Positions 24,772 through 33,798 of a stretch of 64,000 bases of DNA are shown here, piece by piece. Made by a program: the position numbers and the translations under genes. Each line of letters begins with the position of its first letter. Position 1 is the stretch's first letter. The stretch is taken from assembly GCA_945876285.1 (NCBI GenBank), contig CAMCNO010000002.1:82206-146205 (forward strand), written 5' to 3'. The notes below the pieces were generated by a model. That model did not search any database. It was not told the origin of the DNA and worked only from the letters and a program-made list of their open reading frames with translations. The stretch comes from an uncultured Clostridia bacterium. Lineage in GTDB: Bacteria; Bacillota; Clostridia; Oscillospirales; Oscillospiraceae.

Positions 24772-26055
24772 ATGAGCAACTATCGCCCGGAAACCATCTG
24801 CGTACAGGGCGGGTATACCCCCGGCAACGGTGAGCCCCGGCAAATTCCCATCGTCCAGTCCACCACCTTTAAATACGCCACCAGCGAGGACATGGGCAAG
24901 CTGTTCGACCTGGAGGCCAGCGGCTATTTCTACTCCCGCCTCCAGAATCCCACCTGCGACTATGTGGCCGCCAAGATCTGCGCCCTGGAGGGCGGCACTG
25001 CGGCCATGCTGACCTCCTCCGGCCAGGCGGCCAACTTCTTCGCCCTGTTCAACATCGCCTCCTGCGGTGACCACATCGTGGCCTCCTCCAGCATTTACGG
25101 CGGCACCTTCAACCTCATCTCCGTCACCATGGCGAAGATGGGCGTGGAGACCACTTTCGTGGCGCCGGACTGCTCTGAGGAGGAGCTGAACGATGCCTTC
25201 CGTCCCAACACCAAGTGCGTGTTTGGCGAGACCATCGCCAACCCCGCTCTGACGGTGCTGGACATTGAGAAGTTCGCCCGGGCCGCCCACAGCCACGGCG
25301 TGCCCCTCATCGTGGACAACACCTTCGCCACCCCCGTGGGCTGCCGGCCCTTTGCGTGGGGTGCCGACATTGTCACTCACTCCACCACCAAGTACATGGA
25401 CGGCCACGGCGCTGCCGTGGGCGGCGCCATCGTGGACTCCGGCAAGTTCGACTGGATGGCCCACGCGGACAAGTTCCCCGGCCTCTGCACCCCCGACGAC
25501 AGCTACCACGGCATCACCTACGCCGAGAAGTTCGGCAAGGAGGGCGCGTTCATCACGAAATGCACCGCCCAGCTCATGCGGGACTTTGGCTCCACCCCCT
25601 CCCCCCAGAGCGCCTTCTACCTGAATCTGGGGCTGGAAAGCCTCCACGTCCGCATGGCCCGCCACTGTGAGAACGGTCAGGCCGTGGCGGAGTTCCTGGC
25701 CTCCCACCCCAAGGTGGAGGTCGTCCACTACTGCGGCCTGCCCAGGGACCCCTATCATGAGGTGGCCAAAAAGTACCTCCCCAACGGCTCCTGCGGCGTG
25801 GTGTCCTTTGAGCTCAAGGGCGGCCGTCCCGCCGCCGAGGTTTTCATGAAGCACTTGAAGCTGGCAGCCATCGAGACCCATGTGGCCGACGCCCGGACCT
25901 GCTGCCTGAACCCTGCCACCTCCACCCACCGCCAGATGACCGAGGAACAGCTCAAGGCCGCCGGCGTCCCCGCCGGGCTGGTCCGTATGAGCTGCGGCCT
26001 GGAGAGCAAGGAGGACCTCATCGAGGATATTGCCCAAGCACTGGAGGCTATCTGA
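24772..26055 (+). CDS. metY: O-acetylhomoserine sulfhydrylase
   Basis: The product has 427 residues. It is a PLP enzyme that makes homocysteine from O-acetylhomoserine and sulfide. Cys/Met metabolism family features are the PLP lysine in HSTTKYMDGHG (near residue 209), SRLQNPT, TSSGQAAN, and ASSSIYGGTFNL. The length is that of MetY rather than MetB/MetC (about 380). The neighbouring metA encodes the matching acetyltransferase, which supports direct sulfhydrylation. Its last codons form one arm of a 15-bp hairpin. Confidence 0.94.
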   Translation: MSNYRPETICVQGGYTPGNGEPRQIPIVQSTTFKYATSEDMGKLFDLEASGYFYSRLQNPTCDYVAAKICALEGGTAAMLTSSGQAANFFALFNIASCGDHIVASSSIYGGTFNLISVTMAKMGVETTFVAPDCSEEELNDAFRPNTKCVFGETIANPALTVLDIEKFARAAHSHGVPLIVDNTFATPVGCRPFAWGADIVTHSTTKYMDGHGAAVGGAIVDSGKFDWMAHADKFPGLCTPDDSYHGITYAEKFGKEGAFITKCTAQLMRDFGSTPSPQSAFYLNLGLESLHVRMARHCENGQAVAEFLASHPKVEVVHYCGLPRDPYHEVAKKYLPNGSCGVVSFELKGGRPAAEVFMKHLKLAAIETHVADARTCCLNPATSTHRQMTEEQLKAAGVPAGLVRMSCGLESKEDLIEDIAQALEAI

Positions 26056-26079
26056 TGTGAAATCTCACATCAGATAGCC
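26046..26079. terminator. 15-bp perfect hairpin spanning the metY stop codon
   Basis: Arms 26046-26060 and 26065-26079 pair perfectly around a 4-nt loop. There is no T-tract on either side, so it may act as a 3'-end stabiliser or attenuator more than as an intrinsic terminator. Confidence 0.5.
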
Positions 26080-26209
26080 AATGATGCCCATCCGCTCGCC
26101 GTTTACACGTCAACTGCGGATGATGGCAAAAATCCCCCATTTCTCCGGGGGGAGCATCATTCATTTCTATTGATACCGTTTGCACGGCGAAATGGAGGAT
26201 TTTTAAGCC

Positions 26210-27148
26210 ATGCCTATCAAGATTCCCAACCAACTGCCCGCCACGGAGACGCTGTCCCGGGAGAACATCTTCGTCATGACGGAGACCCGCGCCATCACCC
26301 AGGACATCCGCCCCCTGCAAATTTTGCTGCTGAACCTGATGCCCACCAAGGTGGACACCGAGACCCAGTTGGCCCGGGTGCTGGGCAACACGCCCCTCCA
26401 GATCGAGCTGGAGCTCATTGCCCCGTCGGACCATGTGTCCAAGAACACCTCTCAGGCCCACATGCTGGCCTTTTACAAGTCCTTTTCCGAGGTGAAGGAC
26501 CGCACCTTCGACGGCCTCGTCATCACCGGCGCGCCGGTGGAGCTGATGGACTTTGAGGAGGTGGACTACTGGCCGGAGCTGTGCGAGATCATGGAGTGGA
26601 GCAAGACCCACGTCCACTCCACCCTGCACATCTGCTGGGGCGCTCAGGCGGGGCTGTACTACCACTACGGCATTCCCAAGCGGGTGCTGGATCACAAGCT
26701 GTTCGGCGTGTTTCAGCATACGGTGGAGGATCCCAACTACATCCTCTTCCGCGGCTTTGACGACACCTTCTGGGTCCCCCACTCCCGGAATACCACCGTG
26801 GACCGGGCCGATATTGAGGCCGTGCCGGAATTGAAGGTTTTAGCCGCCTCCCCGGAGGCTGGCGTCTATGCCGTCAAGACCGACCAGGGCCGTCAGGTAT
26901 TCCTGATGGGCCACGCGGAGTACGACCGGGACACCCTGCGCAAGGAATATATGCGGGACCTGGCCGCCGGGGTGGACATCCAGATTCCCCAGCACTACTT
27001 CCCCGGCGACGACCCCAGCAAGCGGCCCGTGATGAATTGGCGGAGCTGCGCCCACCTGCTGTACGCCAACTGGCTGAACTACTGCGTGTACCAGACCTCT
27101 CCCTACGACATCCGGGATATCGAAAAGGGCGTCCGCACCGACGACTGA
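26210..27148 (+). CDS. metA: Homoserine O-acetyltransferase (MetA)
   Basis: The product has 312 residues. The catalytic Cys142 (HICWGAQAG), the His-Glu pair in GHAEYD, and N-terminal RPLQILLLNLMPTK mark the MetA family. Residue 111 is Glu (TGAPVELMDF), where E. coli succinyltransferase has Gly. Published work on Bacillus MetA shows this residue selects acetyl-CoA over succinyl-CoA, so I call acetyltransferase. This fits the upstream metY. The TGGAGG ribosome site lies ahead of the ATG. The 150-bp gap to metY holds inverted repeats. Confidence 0.94.
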   Translation: MPIKIPNQLPATETLSRENIFVMTETRAITQDIRPLQILLLNLMPTKVDTETQLARVLGNTPLQIELELIAPSDHVSKNTSQAHMLAFYKSFSEVKDRTFDGLVITGAPVELMDFEEVDYWPELCEIMEWSKTHVHSTLHICWGAQAGLYYHYGIPKRVLDHKLFGVFQHTVEDPNYILFRGFDDTFWVPHSRNTTVDRADIEAVPELKVLAASPEAGVYAVKTDQGRQVFLMGHAEYDRDTLRKEYMRDLAAGVDIQIPQHYFPGDDPSKRPVMNWRSCAHLLYANWLNYCVYQTSPYDIRDIEKGVRTDD

Positions 27149-27158
27149 TTTTATTCTT

Positions 27159-27183
27159 CCGCCGCAGGCATTGCCTGCGGCGG
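27159..27183 (+). terminator. metA terminator
   Basis: A perfect 12-bp stem (27159-27170 with 27172-27183) is followed by GATTTCTGTTTT. Confidence 0.65.
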
Positions 27184-27215
27184 GATTTCTGTTTTGCGCA
27201 GCAGAAAAATAACCC

Positions 27216-27246
27216 TTGACTCTCACACAGTGGCAGGCTGTATGAT
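27216..27246 (+). promoter_or_regulatory. MerR-type promoter with 19-bp spacer
   Basis: -35 TTGACT (27216-27221), 19-bp spacer, -10 TATGAT (27241-27246). The over-long spacer is the signature of promoters that MerR-family activators untwist, and it lies just before the MerR gene, which points to autoactivation. Confidence 0.75.
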
Positions 27247-27285
27247 GAAGCTGAGCTCAAAATCGCATATATGCGGAGGTTTTCC

Positions 27286-28101
27286 ATGCTAAAAATCGGA
27301 GAATTTTCAAAACTGTCCAGGATCAGCATTCGTATGCTTCGCCACTACGACGAAATTGGTCTCCTGATGCCGGAAAATACAGACCCTTTTACCGGCTACC
27401 GATACTACAGCGAAGCCCAGCTTTTCACAGCGGGCCGGATCAACGCCCTGAAGGACATGGGCTTCAAGCTCTGCGACGCGGCAGAGCTGCTGAGGTGCTG
27501 GGAGGATCGGGAGACGCTGGAACAGCGTCTCCTGACCCAACGGGACACAGCCCTCCTCCAGGCGGAGGAGGCGGCACGGCGACTGCGGTTCCTGGATACA
27601 GCCTTGGAACGGCTGAGAAAGGACAAACCTATGAAGTATGATGTAACCGTCAAGACCATTCCAGAGCGACAGGTGGCCAGTGTCCGGCAGATCATTCCCG
27701 GCTATCATCTGGAAGGCAATCTGTGGAGTATCTTGTTGAAGGAAACCGCCCAGATGCACATTCAGGATGGCGATCCGGTGCTTTGCTCCGCCACCTTCCA
27801 CGACCGGGAGCATAAGGAGTCCGACGTGGACGTGGAGATTCAGAAAACCGTGCGGGGAAGCTACCCCGACACGGAACATGTGAAGTTCAGGACCATGCCG
27901 CAGGTCAAAGTGGCCTCTACTGTCTGCAGGGGCAGCTATGATCAGATCAACGAGGCCACTGCTGCCGTAGTATCCTGGGTGAATGCCAACGGCTACCATT
28001 TTAACGGCCCCGCCTTCTTCATCTATCACGTCAGCCCCCACGAGACACAGAATCCCGAGGAGTTTGTCACCGAACTCTGCTACCCGGTGAGAAAGCAATA
28101 A
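27286..28101 (+). CDS. MerR-family regulator with GyrI-like effector domain
   Basis: The product has 271 residues. The winged-helix MerR domain (residues 1-70: LKIGEFSKLSRISIRMLRHY then LLMP, GYRYYSEAQL) is followed by a dimerisation helix (80-115). A C-terminal GyrI-like/BmrR-type ligand domain (about 120-271) follows. Start 27286 follows CGGAGG at 6 nt; an ATG at 27271 overlaps that site. Such proteins sense hydrophobic cationic drugs; no efflux pump is adjacent, so the target is elsewhere or only itself. Confidence 0.9.
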   Translation: MLKIGEFSKLSRISIRMLRHYDEIGLLMPENTDPFTGYRYYSEAQLFTAGRINALKDMGFKLCDAAELLRCWEDRETLEQRLLTQRDTALLQAEEAARRLRFLDTALERLRKDKPMKYDVTVKTIPERQVASVRQIIPGYHLEGNLWSILLKETAQMHIQDGDPVLCSATFHDREHKESDVDVEIQKTVRGSYPDTEHVKFRTMPQVKVASTVCRGSYDQINEATAAVVSWVNANGYHFNGPAFFIYHVSPHETQNPEEFVTELCYPVRKQ

Positions 28102-28114
28102 CCGTCATAATCCG

Positions 28115-28148
28115 TCAGGGACTGCCTCCGTCCGGAGGCAGTCCCTGA
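28115..28148. terminator. Hairpin between the MerR gene and udp
   Basis: A perfect 16-bp stem (28115-28130 with 28133-28148) lies between converging genes, with only modest T content after it. Confidence 0.6.
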
Positions 28149-28184
28149 TCGTATGTTGTTATGGAGTTATACAGTGGTTTCCGA

Positions 28185-28958
28185 TTATTTTCCCGCACTC
28201 CGGTCCGTCTCAATCAGCAGCTTCAGAGCCTCCACGGCCACACGGACAGCAGCCGAGGTGTCCTCGCTCATCTTCTGGTCCAGGCCAGCGGCCTCCCGCT
28301 CCTGGTTCCAGATAACATGGAAACAAGAGCCGCAGCGGCAGCCCAAAGCCGCCGCCACCACAAACAGTGCGGCGGACTCCATCTCGCTGGCCTTGACGCC
28401 CAGCCGCTTCCAGCTCTCCCACTTGGCCTGCAGCTCATAATAGACCGGGGATTTCTCCGGGCTGTGCTGACCGTAAAAACTGTCCTTGCATTGAACGACA
28501 CCTGTATGTAAGGGCAAGCCCAGGTTCCGGGTGGCCTGAGCCAAACAGTTGGTGACCCCCAAATCCGGCACCGCGGGATACTCAATGGGGGCGTATTCCA
28601 GGCTGGTATGCTCATAGCGGATGGCGCCGGTGGCCACCACGATATCCCCGGACTGGACGTTCAGGTCGATGCCGCCGCAGGTTCCGGTGCGGAGGAAGGT
28701 ATCCGCACCGCAGGCGTGGAGCTCCTCCATGGCGATGGAGGCCGAGGGGCCGCCGATGCCGGTGGAGCAGGCCGTCACTTTTTCTCCCATCAGATAGCCC
28801 GTCCAGACATTGAACTCCCGGTTGCAGGCCACCTGCTTCGCGTCGTCAAACAGGGCGGCGATGGCCGGGACCCGGCCCGGATCGCCCGGCAGGATGCAGT
28901 AGCGGCCCACATCGCCGGGGGCGCAGTGGATGTGGAATTGCTTCTCCAGTTTTTGCAT
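28185..28958 (-). CDS. udp: Uridine phosphorylase-type nucleoside phosphorylase
   Basis: The product has 257 residues. NP-I family motifs include ILPGDPGRV (phosphate site, near 22), [24 protein letters not shown] and [15 protein letters not shown] (ribose-binding Glu-Met-Glu). The pattern and length suit uridine phosphorylase more than DeoD. The ATG at 28958 is preceded by GTGAGGTGG; the GTG at 28967 lies inside that site. It is the last gene of the era-to-udp leftward run, 18 bp after the GNAT gene. Confidence 0.88.
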   Translation of the reverse strand: MQKLEKQFHIHCAPGDVGRYCILPGDPGRVPAIAALFDDAKQVACNREFNVWTGYLMGEKVTACSTGIGGPSASIAMEELHACGADTFLRTGTCGGIDLNVQSGDIVVATGAIRYEHTSLEYAPIEYPAVPDLGVTNCLAQATRNLGLPLHTGVVQCKDSFYGQHSPEKSPVYYELQAKWESWKRLGVKASEMESAALFVVAAALGCRCGSCFHVIWNQEREAAGLDQKMSEDTSAAVRVAVEALKLLIETDRSAGK

Positions 28959-28975
28959 AACAGCCACCTCACTTT

Positions 28976-29461
28976 TTAAGATCCCGGCGTTTCCGCCAGG
29001 TTTTTCAGGGTATATCCCGTCAGGCGGTAGACCGTCCAGTCGGACATGGGCTCCGCCCCCAGGGAACGGTAAAAATCAATGCTGGGCTCGTTCCAGTCCA
29101 GGCACCACCACTCCATGCGGCCGCAGCCCCGCTCAAGAGCGATGGACACCAGCTTTTGCAGGATGGCTTTGCCATAGCCCTTTCCCCGGCAGTCTGGGCG
29201 GACATACAGGTCCTCCAAATACAGCCCGGAACGGCCCAGGAATGTGGAGAAATTATGGAAAAACAAGGCGAAGCCCACTTCCCTTCCGTTTTCCAGGGCA
29301 AAAAGAACTTCAGCGTTCTTCTTTTGAAAGAGCTGGTCCGCCAGGGTGGCCTCGTCCGCCACCACCTGATCCAGCATGTGCTCATAGTCCGCCAGCTCCT
29401 TGATAAAATTCAAAATCAAAGGGGTATCCTGCTCCACCGCGAAGCGGAAGGTCACCGCCAT
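28976..29461 (-). CDS. GNAT-family N-acetyltransferase (SSAT-like)
   Basis: The product has 161 residues. The acetyl-CoA loop is [14 protein letters not shown] (near 90-103). [25 protein letters not shown] and LEDLYV around it resemble spermidine/thialysine acetyltransferases. Start 29461 has GAGGTG ahead. It starts 10 bp after mutS2, so the two are co-transcribed, but a functional link is doubtful. The substrate is a guess. Confidence 0.85.
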   Translation of the reverse strand: MAVTFRFAVEQDTPLILNFIKELADYEHMLDQVVADEATLADQLFQKKNAEVLFALENGREVGFALFFHNFSTFLGRSGLYLEDLYVRPDCRGKGYGKAILQKLVSIALERGCGRMEWWCLDWNEPSIDFYRSLGAEPMSDWTVYRLTGYTLKNLAETPGS

Positions 29462-29471
29462 CGCAATCACC

Positions 29472-31865
29472 TCATTTCAGCGTCACGACGGTCACGCCGC
29501 TCTCGCCTTCGCCGTAAACGCCCAGGCGGAAGGTCTTCACCGCCTTGTTCCGGCGCAGGATATCATGGACGGCTTTCCGCAATGCGCCGGTGCCCTTGCC
29601 GTGGATGATGGTGACGGTGTCCAGACGGCCCATGACGGCGGCAGAGAGGAAGTTCTCCACCACGCTCTCAGCCTCCAGCGTCTCCATGCCACGGATGTCC
29701 AGCTCCCGGCTGGCGGAAGAGCGGAGTGCCCGGTCCGCGTTCTGGCGGATGGACACCGTGGGCTTTTTCTTCTGGGCCGCCCGCTCATCGTCCTCAATCA
29801 GCCGCACCTCGTCGGCCTTGGCCTTCATTTTCAGTACGCCGGCCTTGAGCTGCAGGGTGCCGTCGCTGCCCACGGAAACCACCTCCGCGTTCTGGCGGAC
29901 GCCGGGAATTTCCACCAGGTCTCCCGCCCGGATAGGACGGCTGGGCTTGGGGATGGGCTCCTGCCGGGCGTCGCGCTTGGATACAGCGTCCTCCGCCTCG
30001 TTCAGCTTGCGCCGCAGCTCCGCCCGGGCCTCATTGGCGTTCATCGTCCGCTCGGCCTTGGCCTGCTGCTTCCGCATCTCCGCCAGCTCCGCGAACACTT
30101 CATCGGCGGCGGCCCGTGCGTCCCGCAGGATGCGCTTGGCCTCCGCCTCGCCCCGGCCACGGGCGTTCTCCTTGGCCCGTTCCATCTGCTCCCGGAATTC
30201 CCGGGCCTTACGGGCATCCTCCTCCCGCTGGCGGTACAGGCGGTCCGCCTCCAGTTCCCGCTTTTCCAGCGCCTGGCGCTTGGCCTCCAGCTGGGTGAGG
30301 ACATCCTCGAAGCGGACGCTCTCACCGCTCATCTGGGCCTTGGCACTTTCAATGACGGCGTCCGGCAGGCCCAGCCGCTTGGAGATGGCAAAGGCGTTGG
30401 ACTTGCCGGGGATGCCGATGAGGAGCCGGTAGGTGGGGCTGAGGGTGTCCACGTCGAACTCACAGGAGGCGTTCTCCACTCCGGCGGTGGTCATGGCAAA
30501 GGTTTTCAGCTCCGCGTAATGGGTGGTGGCCGCCACTTTGGCTCCCATCTGCCGGACGTGCTGGATGACGGAGATAGCCAGCGCCGCGCCCTCCACCGGG
30601 TCGGTGCCGGCGCCCAGCTCGTCAAAGAGAATCAGACTGTGGCGGTCTGCTTCCTCCAGAATTGCCACGATATTGGTCATATGTGCCGAGAAAGTGGACA
30701 AATTCTGTTCGATGCTCTGCTCATCGCCGATGTCCGCCAGCACCCGGCCGTAGACGGAGACGGCACTGCGGTCCGCCGCCGGGATGTGGAGGCCGCACTG
30801 GGCCATCAGAGTCAGCAGGCCCAACGTCTTCAGGGAGACGGTCTTGCCGCCGGTGTTGGGGCCGGTGATGACCAGAGTGTCGAAGGTATCACCCAGCTCA
30901 ATGTCGATGGGCACCGCCTTCTTGGCGTCCAGCAGCGGATGCCGGGCCTTGCGGAGGTGGATGGCGCCGTCCCGCCGGACCTCCGGCCGGATGGCGTCCA
31001 TTTTATAGGAGAGCTGGCCCCGGGCAAAAATCAGGTCCAGGTGGACCAGGGCGTCGTAATCCCACTGGATGTCCTCCCGGTGGGCCGCCGCTTCCGCGGA
31101 CAGCTCCGCCAGGATGCGCTCGATCTCCTTCTGCTCCTTGGCCTCCAGCTCGATATACTCATTGTTGGCCTGGACGACGCCGATGGGCTCAATGAACAGC
31201 GTGGCACCGGTGGAGGAAATGTCATGGACCAGGCCCGGCATATCGCCCTTGTGCTCCGCTTTCACCGGCACCACGAAGCGGCCGTCCCGCTGGGTGATGA
31301 TGGTCTCCTGCAAAATCTTGCTGTAACTGGGGGAGGAGATGATCTTCTGCAATATCTGGCGGCTTTTTGCCTGGGCCGCCCGCATATGGCGGCGGATGTC
31401 CGCCAGTTCGGGAGAGGCAGCGTCGGCGATGGTGTCCTCGTCCACGATGCAGCGGTTGATCTTCTCCTCTAAAAAGCGGTTACCGTGGAGGGAGAGAAAC
31501 AGGTGGTCGATAGCCGTTTTTTCTGTGGCCTCGTCATTAAAATACTCCCGTGCCCGGCGGGCGGTGGTCAGCACCCCCGCGATGGTCAGCAGCTCCCGGG
31601 TGTTCAGGCTGCCGCCCCGGTCCGCCCGGTCCAGGGCCTCCGCCACCGGCTTGACGCCGGAGAAGGACGGGCTGCCATGGAGGCCGATCATCTGCCGGGC
31701 GGCGTCGGTCTGATCCAGCAGCCGTAGGACCTCCTCTGTCTCCGTCTCCGGGCGCAGCCGGAGGGCGCGCTCCTTGGCCTCGGCGCTGACGGCCTGGTCG
31801 GACAGCCTTTGCAGCACTCGGGGCAGCTCCAGAGTGCGGATGGATTTGTCAAATAATTCGCTCAT
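29472..31865 (-). CDS. mutS2: MutS2 / RqcU ribosome-rescue or recombination ATPase
   Basis: The product has 797 residues. MutS core and ATPase domains (Walker A GPNTGGKT near 335, Walker B LILFDELGAGTDP near 415) are present. A long coiled coil follows (520-640), then a KOW-like segment (IRAGDLVEIPGVRQNAEVV) and a C-terminal Smr nuclease domain (LDIRGMETLEAE, IIHGKGTGALR). MutS2 proteins suppress homologous recombination or split collided ribosomes; B. subtilis evidence exists for the latter. Start 31865 has AGAGGA ahead. It follows recO by 47 bp. Confidence 0.95.
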   Translation of the reverse strand: MSELFDKSIRTLELPRVLQRLSDQAVSAEAKERALRLRPETETEEVLRLLDQTDAARQMIGLHGSPSFSGVKPVAEALDRADRGGSLNTRELLTIAGVLTTARRAREYFNDEATEKTAIDHLFLSLHGNRFLEEKINRCIVDEDTIADAASPELADIRRHMRAAQAKSRQILQKIISSPSYSKILQETIITQRDGRFVVPVKAEHKGDMPGLVHDISSTGATLFIEPIGVVQANNEYIELEAKEQKEIERILAELSAEAAAHREDIQWDYDALVHLDLIFARGQLSYKMDAIRPEVRRDGAIHLRKARHPLLDAKKAVPIDIELGDTFDTLVITGPNTGGKTVSLKTLGLLTLMAQCGLHIPAADRSAVSVYGRVLADIGDEQSIEQNLSTFSAHMTNIVAILEEADRHSLILFDELGAGTDPVEGAALAISVIQHVRQMGAKVAATTHYAELKTFAMTTAGVENASCEFDVDTLSPTYRLLIGIPGKSNAFAISKRLGLPDAVIESAKAQMSGESVRFEDVLTQLEAKRQALEKRELEADRLYRQREEDARKAREFREQMERAKENARGRGEAEAKRILRDARAAADEVFAELAEMRKQQAKAERTMNANEARAELRRKLNEAEDAVSKRDARQEPIPKPSRPIRAGDLVEIPGVRQNAEVVSVGSDGTLQLKAGVLKMKAKADEVRLIEDDERAAQKKKPTVSIRQNADRALRSSASRELDIRGMETLEAESVVENFLSAAVMGRLDTVTIIHGKGTGALRKAVHDILRRNKAVKTFRLGVYGEGESGVTVVTLK

Positions 31866-31912
31866 ATTCGTTCCTCTTTGTATAATCCACTTCAAATTAT
31901 ACAGAATACATC

Positions 31913-32689
31913 CTAATTTGGCGGTATTTCAGTCGTTAGCAGGCTCTTATAGAAGTCCAGGGAACGGAAGCCCCGCTCCAGCTGGGCGGCGGCAAAAGCC
32001 TCGGCGGCAGCGGAGAGCCGCCGGAGGGCATCGCCGCCCAACGTAAAGGAATAGAGCCGCTTGGGGTCTCCGTACACGATATGCCGCAGAGCCGCCAGAG
32101 AGCCCTGGCACAGGGGCATGGACAAGGCGCTTTCCTTCACGCCGCAGGCCCCGCACCGCAGGACGCCCTGGACCACATCCAGCATGGGGCGCTCGGGGTC
32201 GGGACAGCCGCAGTAGGCGCAGCCGTCTGCCAAAGGCTCATACCCTGCCAGACACAGGAGTTTTATTTCAAAGGCCGGTTTCACCAGGGCCGGGGGCTTG
32301 TGCAGCGCGGAGAGGGCATACAGGCCGTTCAGCAGGTGGCGCAGCAGCTCCGGCGCCGGGGTGTTCTCCGTGGTGACGGCCTCCGTCAGCTCCGCAAGAT
32401 AGAAGCCCAGGGACAGGGCCTCCAGGTCACTCCGCAGGCCGGAGAACAGCTCCAGGGTGGAGCCTTCATTGGCATAGTACCAGTCGCCCTTTTGATAGAG
32501 CGTCCACTCGGACCAGACCAGGGACTGGGCGCAGGCGGCGTACTTGCAGCTCTTCCGCCGGGCGCCCCGGGCGATCACGGAGATTTTTCCCTGGTCCTGA
32601 GTCAGAAGCGTCAAAATCTTATCCGCTTCCTTCGTCTCCGTCTCCCGGAGCACGACGCCCTTTGTCACAATGTACGGCGTTCCCGCCAT
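31913..32689 (-). CDS. recO: DNA repair protein RecO
   Basis: The product has 258 residues. It has an N-terminal OB fold (residues 5-80: TKGVVLRETETKEADKILTLLT) and a helical domain with a four-Cys zinc site (CAYCG and CGACG-type, near 158-180). RecO works with RecFR to load RecA on SSB-coated gaps. The start at 32689 (MAGTPYIV) has AGGTGG ahead; the frame extends upstream without support. It lies in the conserved era-yqzL-recO order. Confidence 0.93.
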   Translation of the reverse strand: MAGTPYIVTKGVVLRETETKEADKILTLLTQDQGKISVIARGARRKSCKYAACAQSLVWSEWTLYQKGDWYYANEGSTLELFSGLRSDLEALSLGFYLAELTEAVTTENTPAPELLRHLLNGLYALSALHKPPALVKPAFEIKLLCLAGYEPLADGCAYCGCPDPERPMLDVVQGVLRCGACGVKESALSMPLCQGSLAALRHIVYGDPKRLYSFTLGGDALRRLSAAAEAFAAAQLERGFRSLDFYKSLLTTEIPPN

Positions 32690-32727
32690 GCGCTCACCAC
32701 CTATGTACGGGGCCACGGCCCCGTGTC

Positions 32728-32838
32728 TTACAGGATTGGAGGCAGTTGTTCTCCTCCGTCCTCCAGCTTCCGGTAGAGCATATAGGCCAGCGGCTCCCCG
32801 GTCATGCAGAATAACTCCCAAAACGGTTCGGACTCCAT
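32728..32838 (-). CDS. yqzL: YqzL-like small protein
   Basis: The product has 36 residues, rich in aromatics (begins MESEPFWELFCMTG, then PLAYMLYRKLED). It matches the form of YqzL, a short Firmicutes protein encoded between era and recO. An excellent AAAGGAGG site lies 8 nt before the ATG at 32838. The position between era and recO is itself strong support. The role of YqzL is unknown. Confidence 0.8.
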   Translation of the reverse strand: MESEPFWELFCMTGEPLAYMLYRKLEDGGEQLPPIL

Positions 32839-32898
32839 GTCGCAGACCTCCTTTACGGATAGTCTGCGAAAAAAGTCGAATCTTTATCGCTGGAAAAA

Positions 32899-33798
32899 TC
32901 AGTCGTCGTTGTAGCCGAAAGACCGCACGTAATTAACGTTGTCTCTCCAGTTTTCCTTGACCTTGACCCAGGTCTCCAGGTACACCTTGGTGCCCATGAA
33001 CTTTTCGATATCATGGCGGGCCATGGTGCTGATCTTTTTCAGCATGGCCCCCTGCTTGCCGATGATGATGCCTTTATGGCTGGCCCTTTCGCAGTAGATG
33101 GTGGCGTCTACGTCGATGACGCCGGAATCCCGCTCGGAGAACTTGGTGATCTCCACGGCAGTGCCGTGGGGGATCTCCTTATCCAGGCACAGCAGCAGCT
33201 TCTCCCGGACGATCTCTCCCACCACCTGCCGCTCCGGCTGGTCGCTGGTCTGGCCGTCAGGGAACAGCTGGGGACCCTCGCTGGCGTACTTCCGCAGCTC
33301 GCGCATCAAATCATCCAGTCCGCTGCCGCTGTGGGCGGAGATGGGAATGATGGCATCGAAGCCGTCCCAGGCCTCGTTATAGGCGGCGATGACAGGCAGC
33401 AGTGCGGCAGGCTCCACGGTATCAATTTTATTGATGCAGAGGATGGCGGGCAGGCGCTCCTCTTTGATGCGCTCGATCAGAGCCAGCTCCGGACCGCCCA
33501 CATGGGCGATGGGCTCCACCAGCAGCAGGGCGCAGTCCACGTCGGAGAGGCTGGAAGTGACGACCTTCACCATATAATCGCCCAAGGCGGACTTGGGCTT
33601 GTGGAGGCCGGGGGTGTCCAGCAGGATATACTGGGTGTCCTCCCGGTTCACCACGCCGTAGATGCGGTTCCGGGTGGTCTGGGCCTTGTTGGAGACGATG
33701 GCGACCTTTTCGCCCACCAGGGCGTTGGTCAGGCTGGATTTGCCCACGTTGGGACGGCCGCAGACGGTGATCATAGCAACGTTTTTGATGTCAGACAT
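32899..33798 (-). CDS. era: GTPase Era
   Basis: The product has 299 residues. Era binds the 3' end of 16S rRNA during small-subunit maturation. G1 GRPNVGKSS (residues 14-22), G3 DTPGLHKPK, G4 NKID and the C-terminal KH domain (IIIGKQGAMLKKI, near 240) are all present. It is the first gene of the leftward era-yqzL-recO-mutS2 group. Confidence 0.97.
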   Translation of the reverse strand: MSDIKNVAMITVCGRPNVGKSSLTNALVGEKVAIVSNKAQTTRNRIYGVVNREDTQYILLDTPGLHKPKSALGDYMVKVVTSSLSDVDCALLLVEPIAHVGGPELALIERIKEERLPAILCINKIDTVEPAALLPVIAAYNEAWDGFDAIIPISAHSGSGLDDLMRELRKYASEGPQLFPDGQTSDQPERQVVGEIVREKLLLCLDKEIPHGTAVEITKFSERDSGVIDVDATIYCERASHKGIIIGKQGAMLKKISTMARHDIEKFMGTKVYLETWVKVKENWRDNVNYVRSFGYNDD

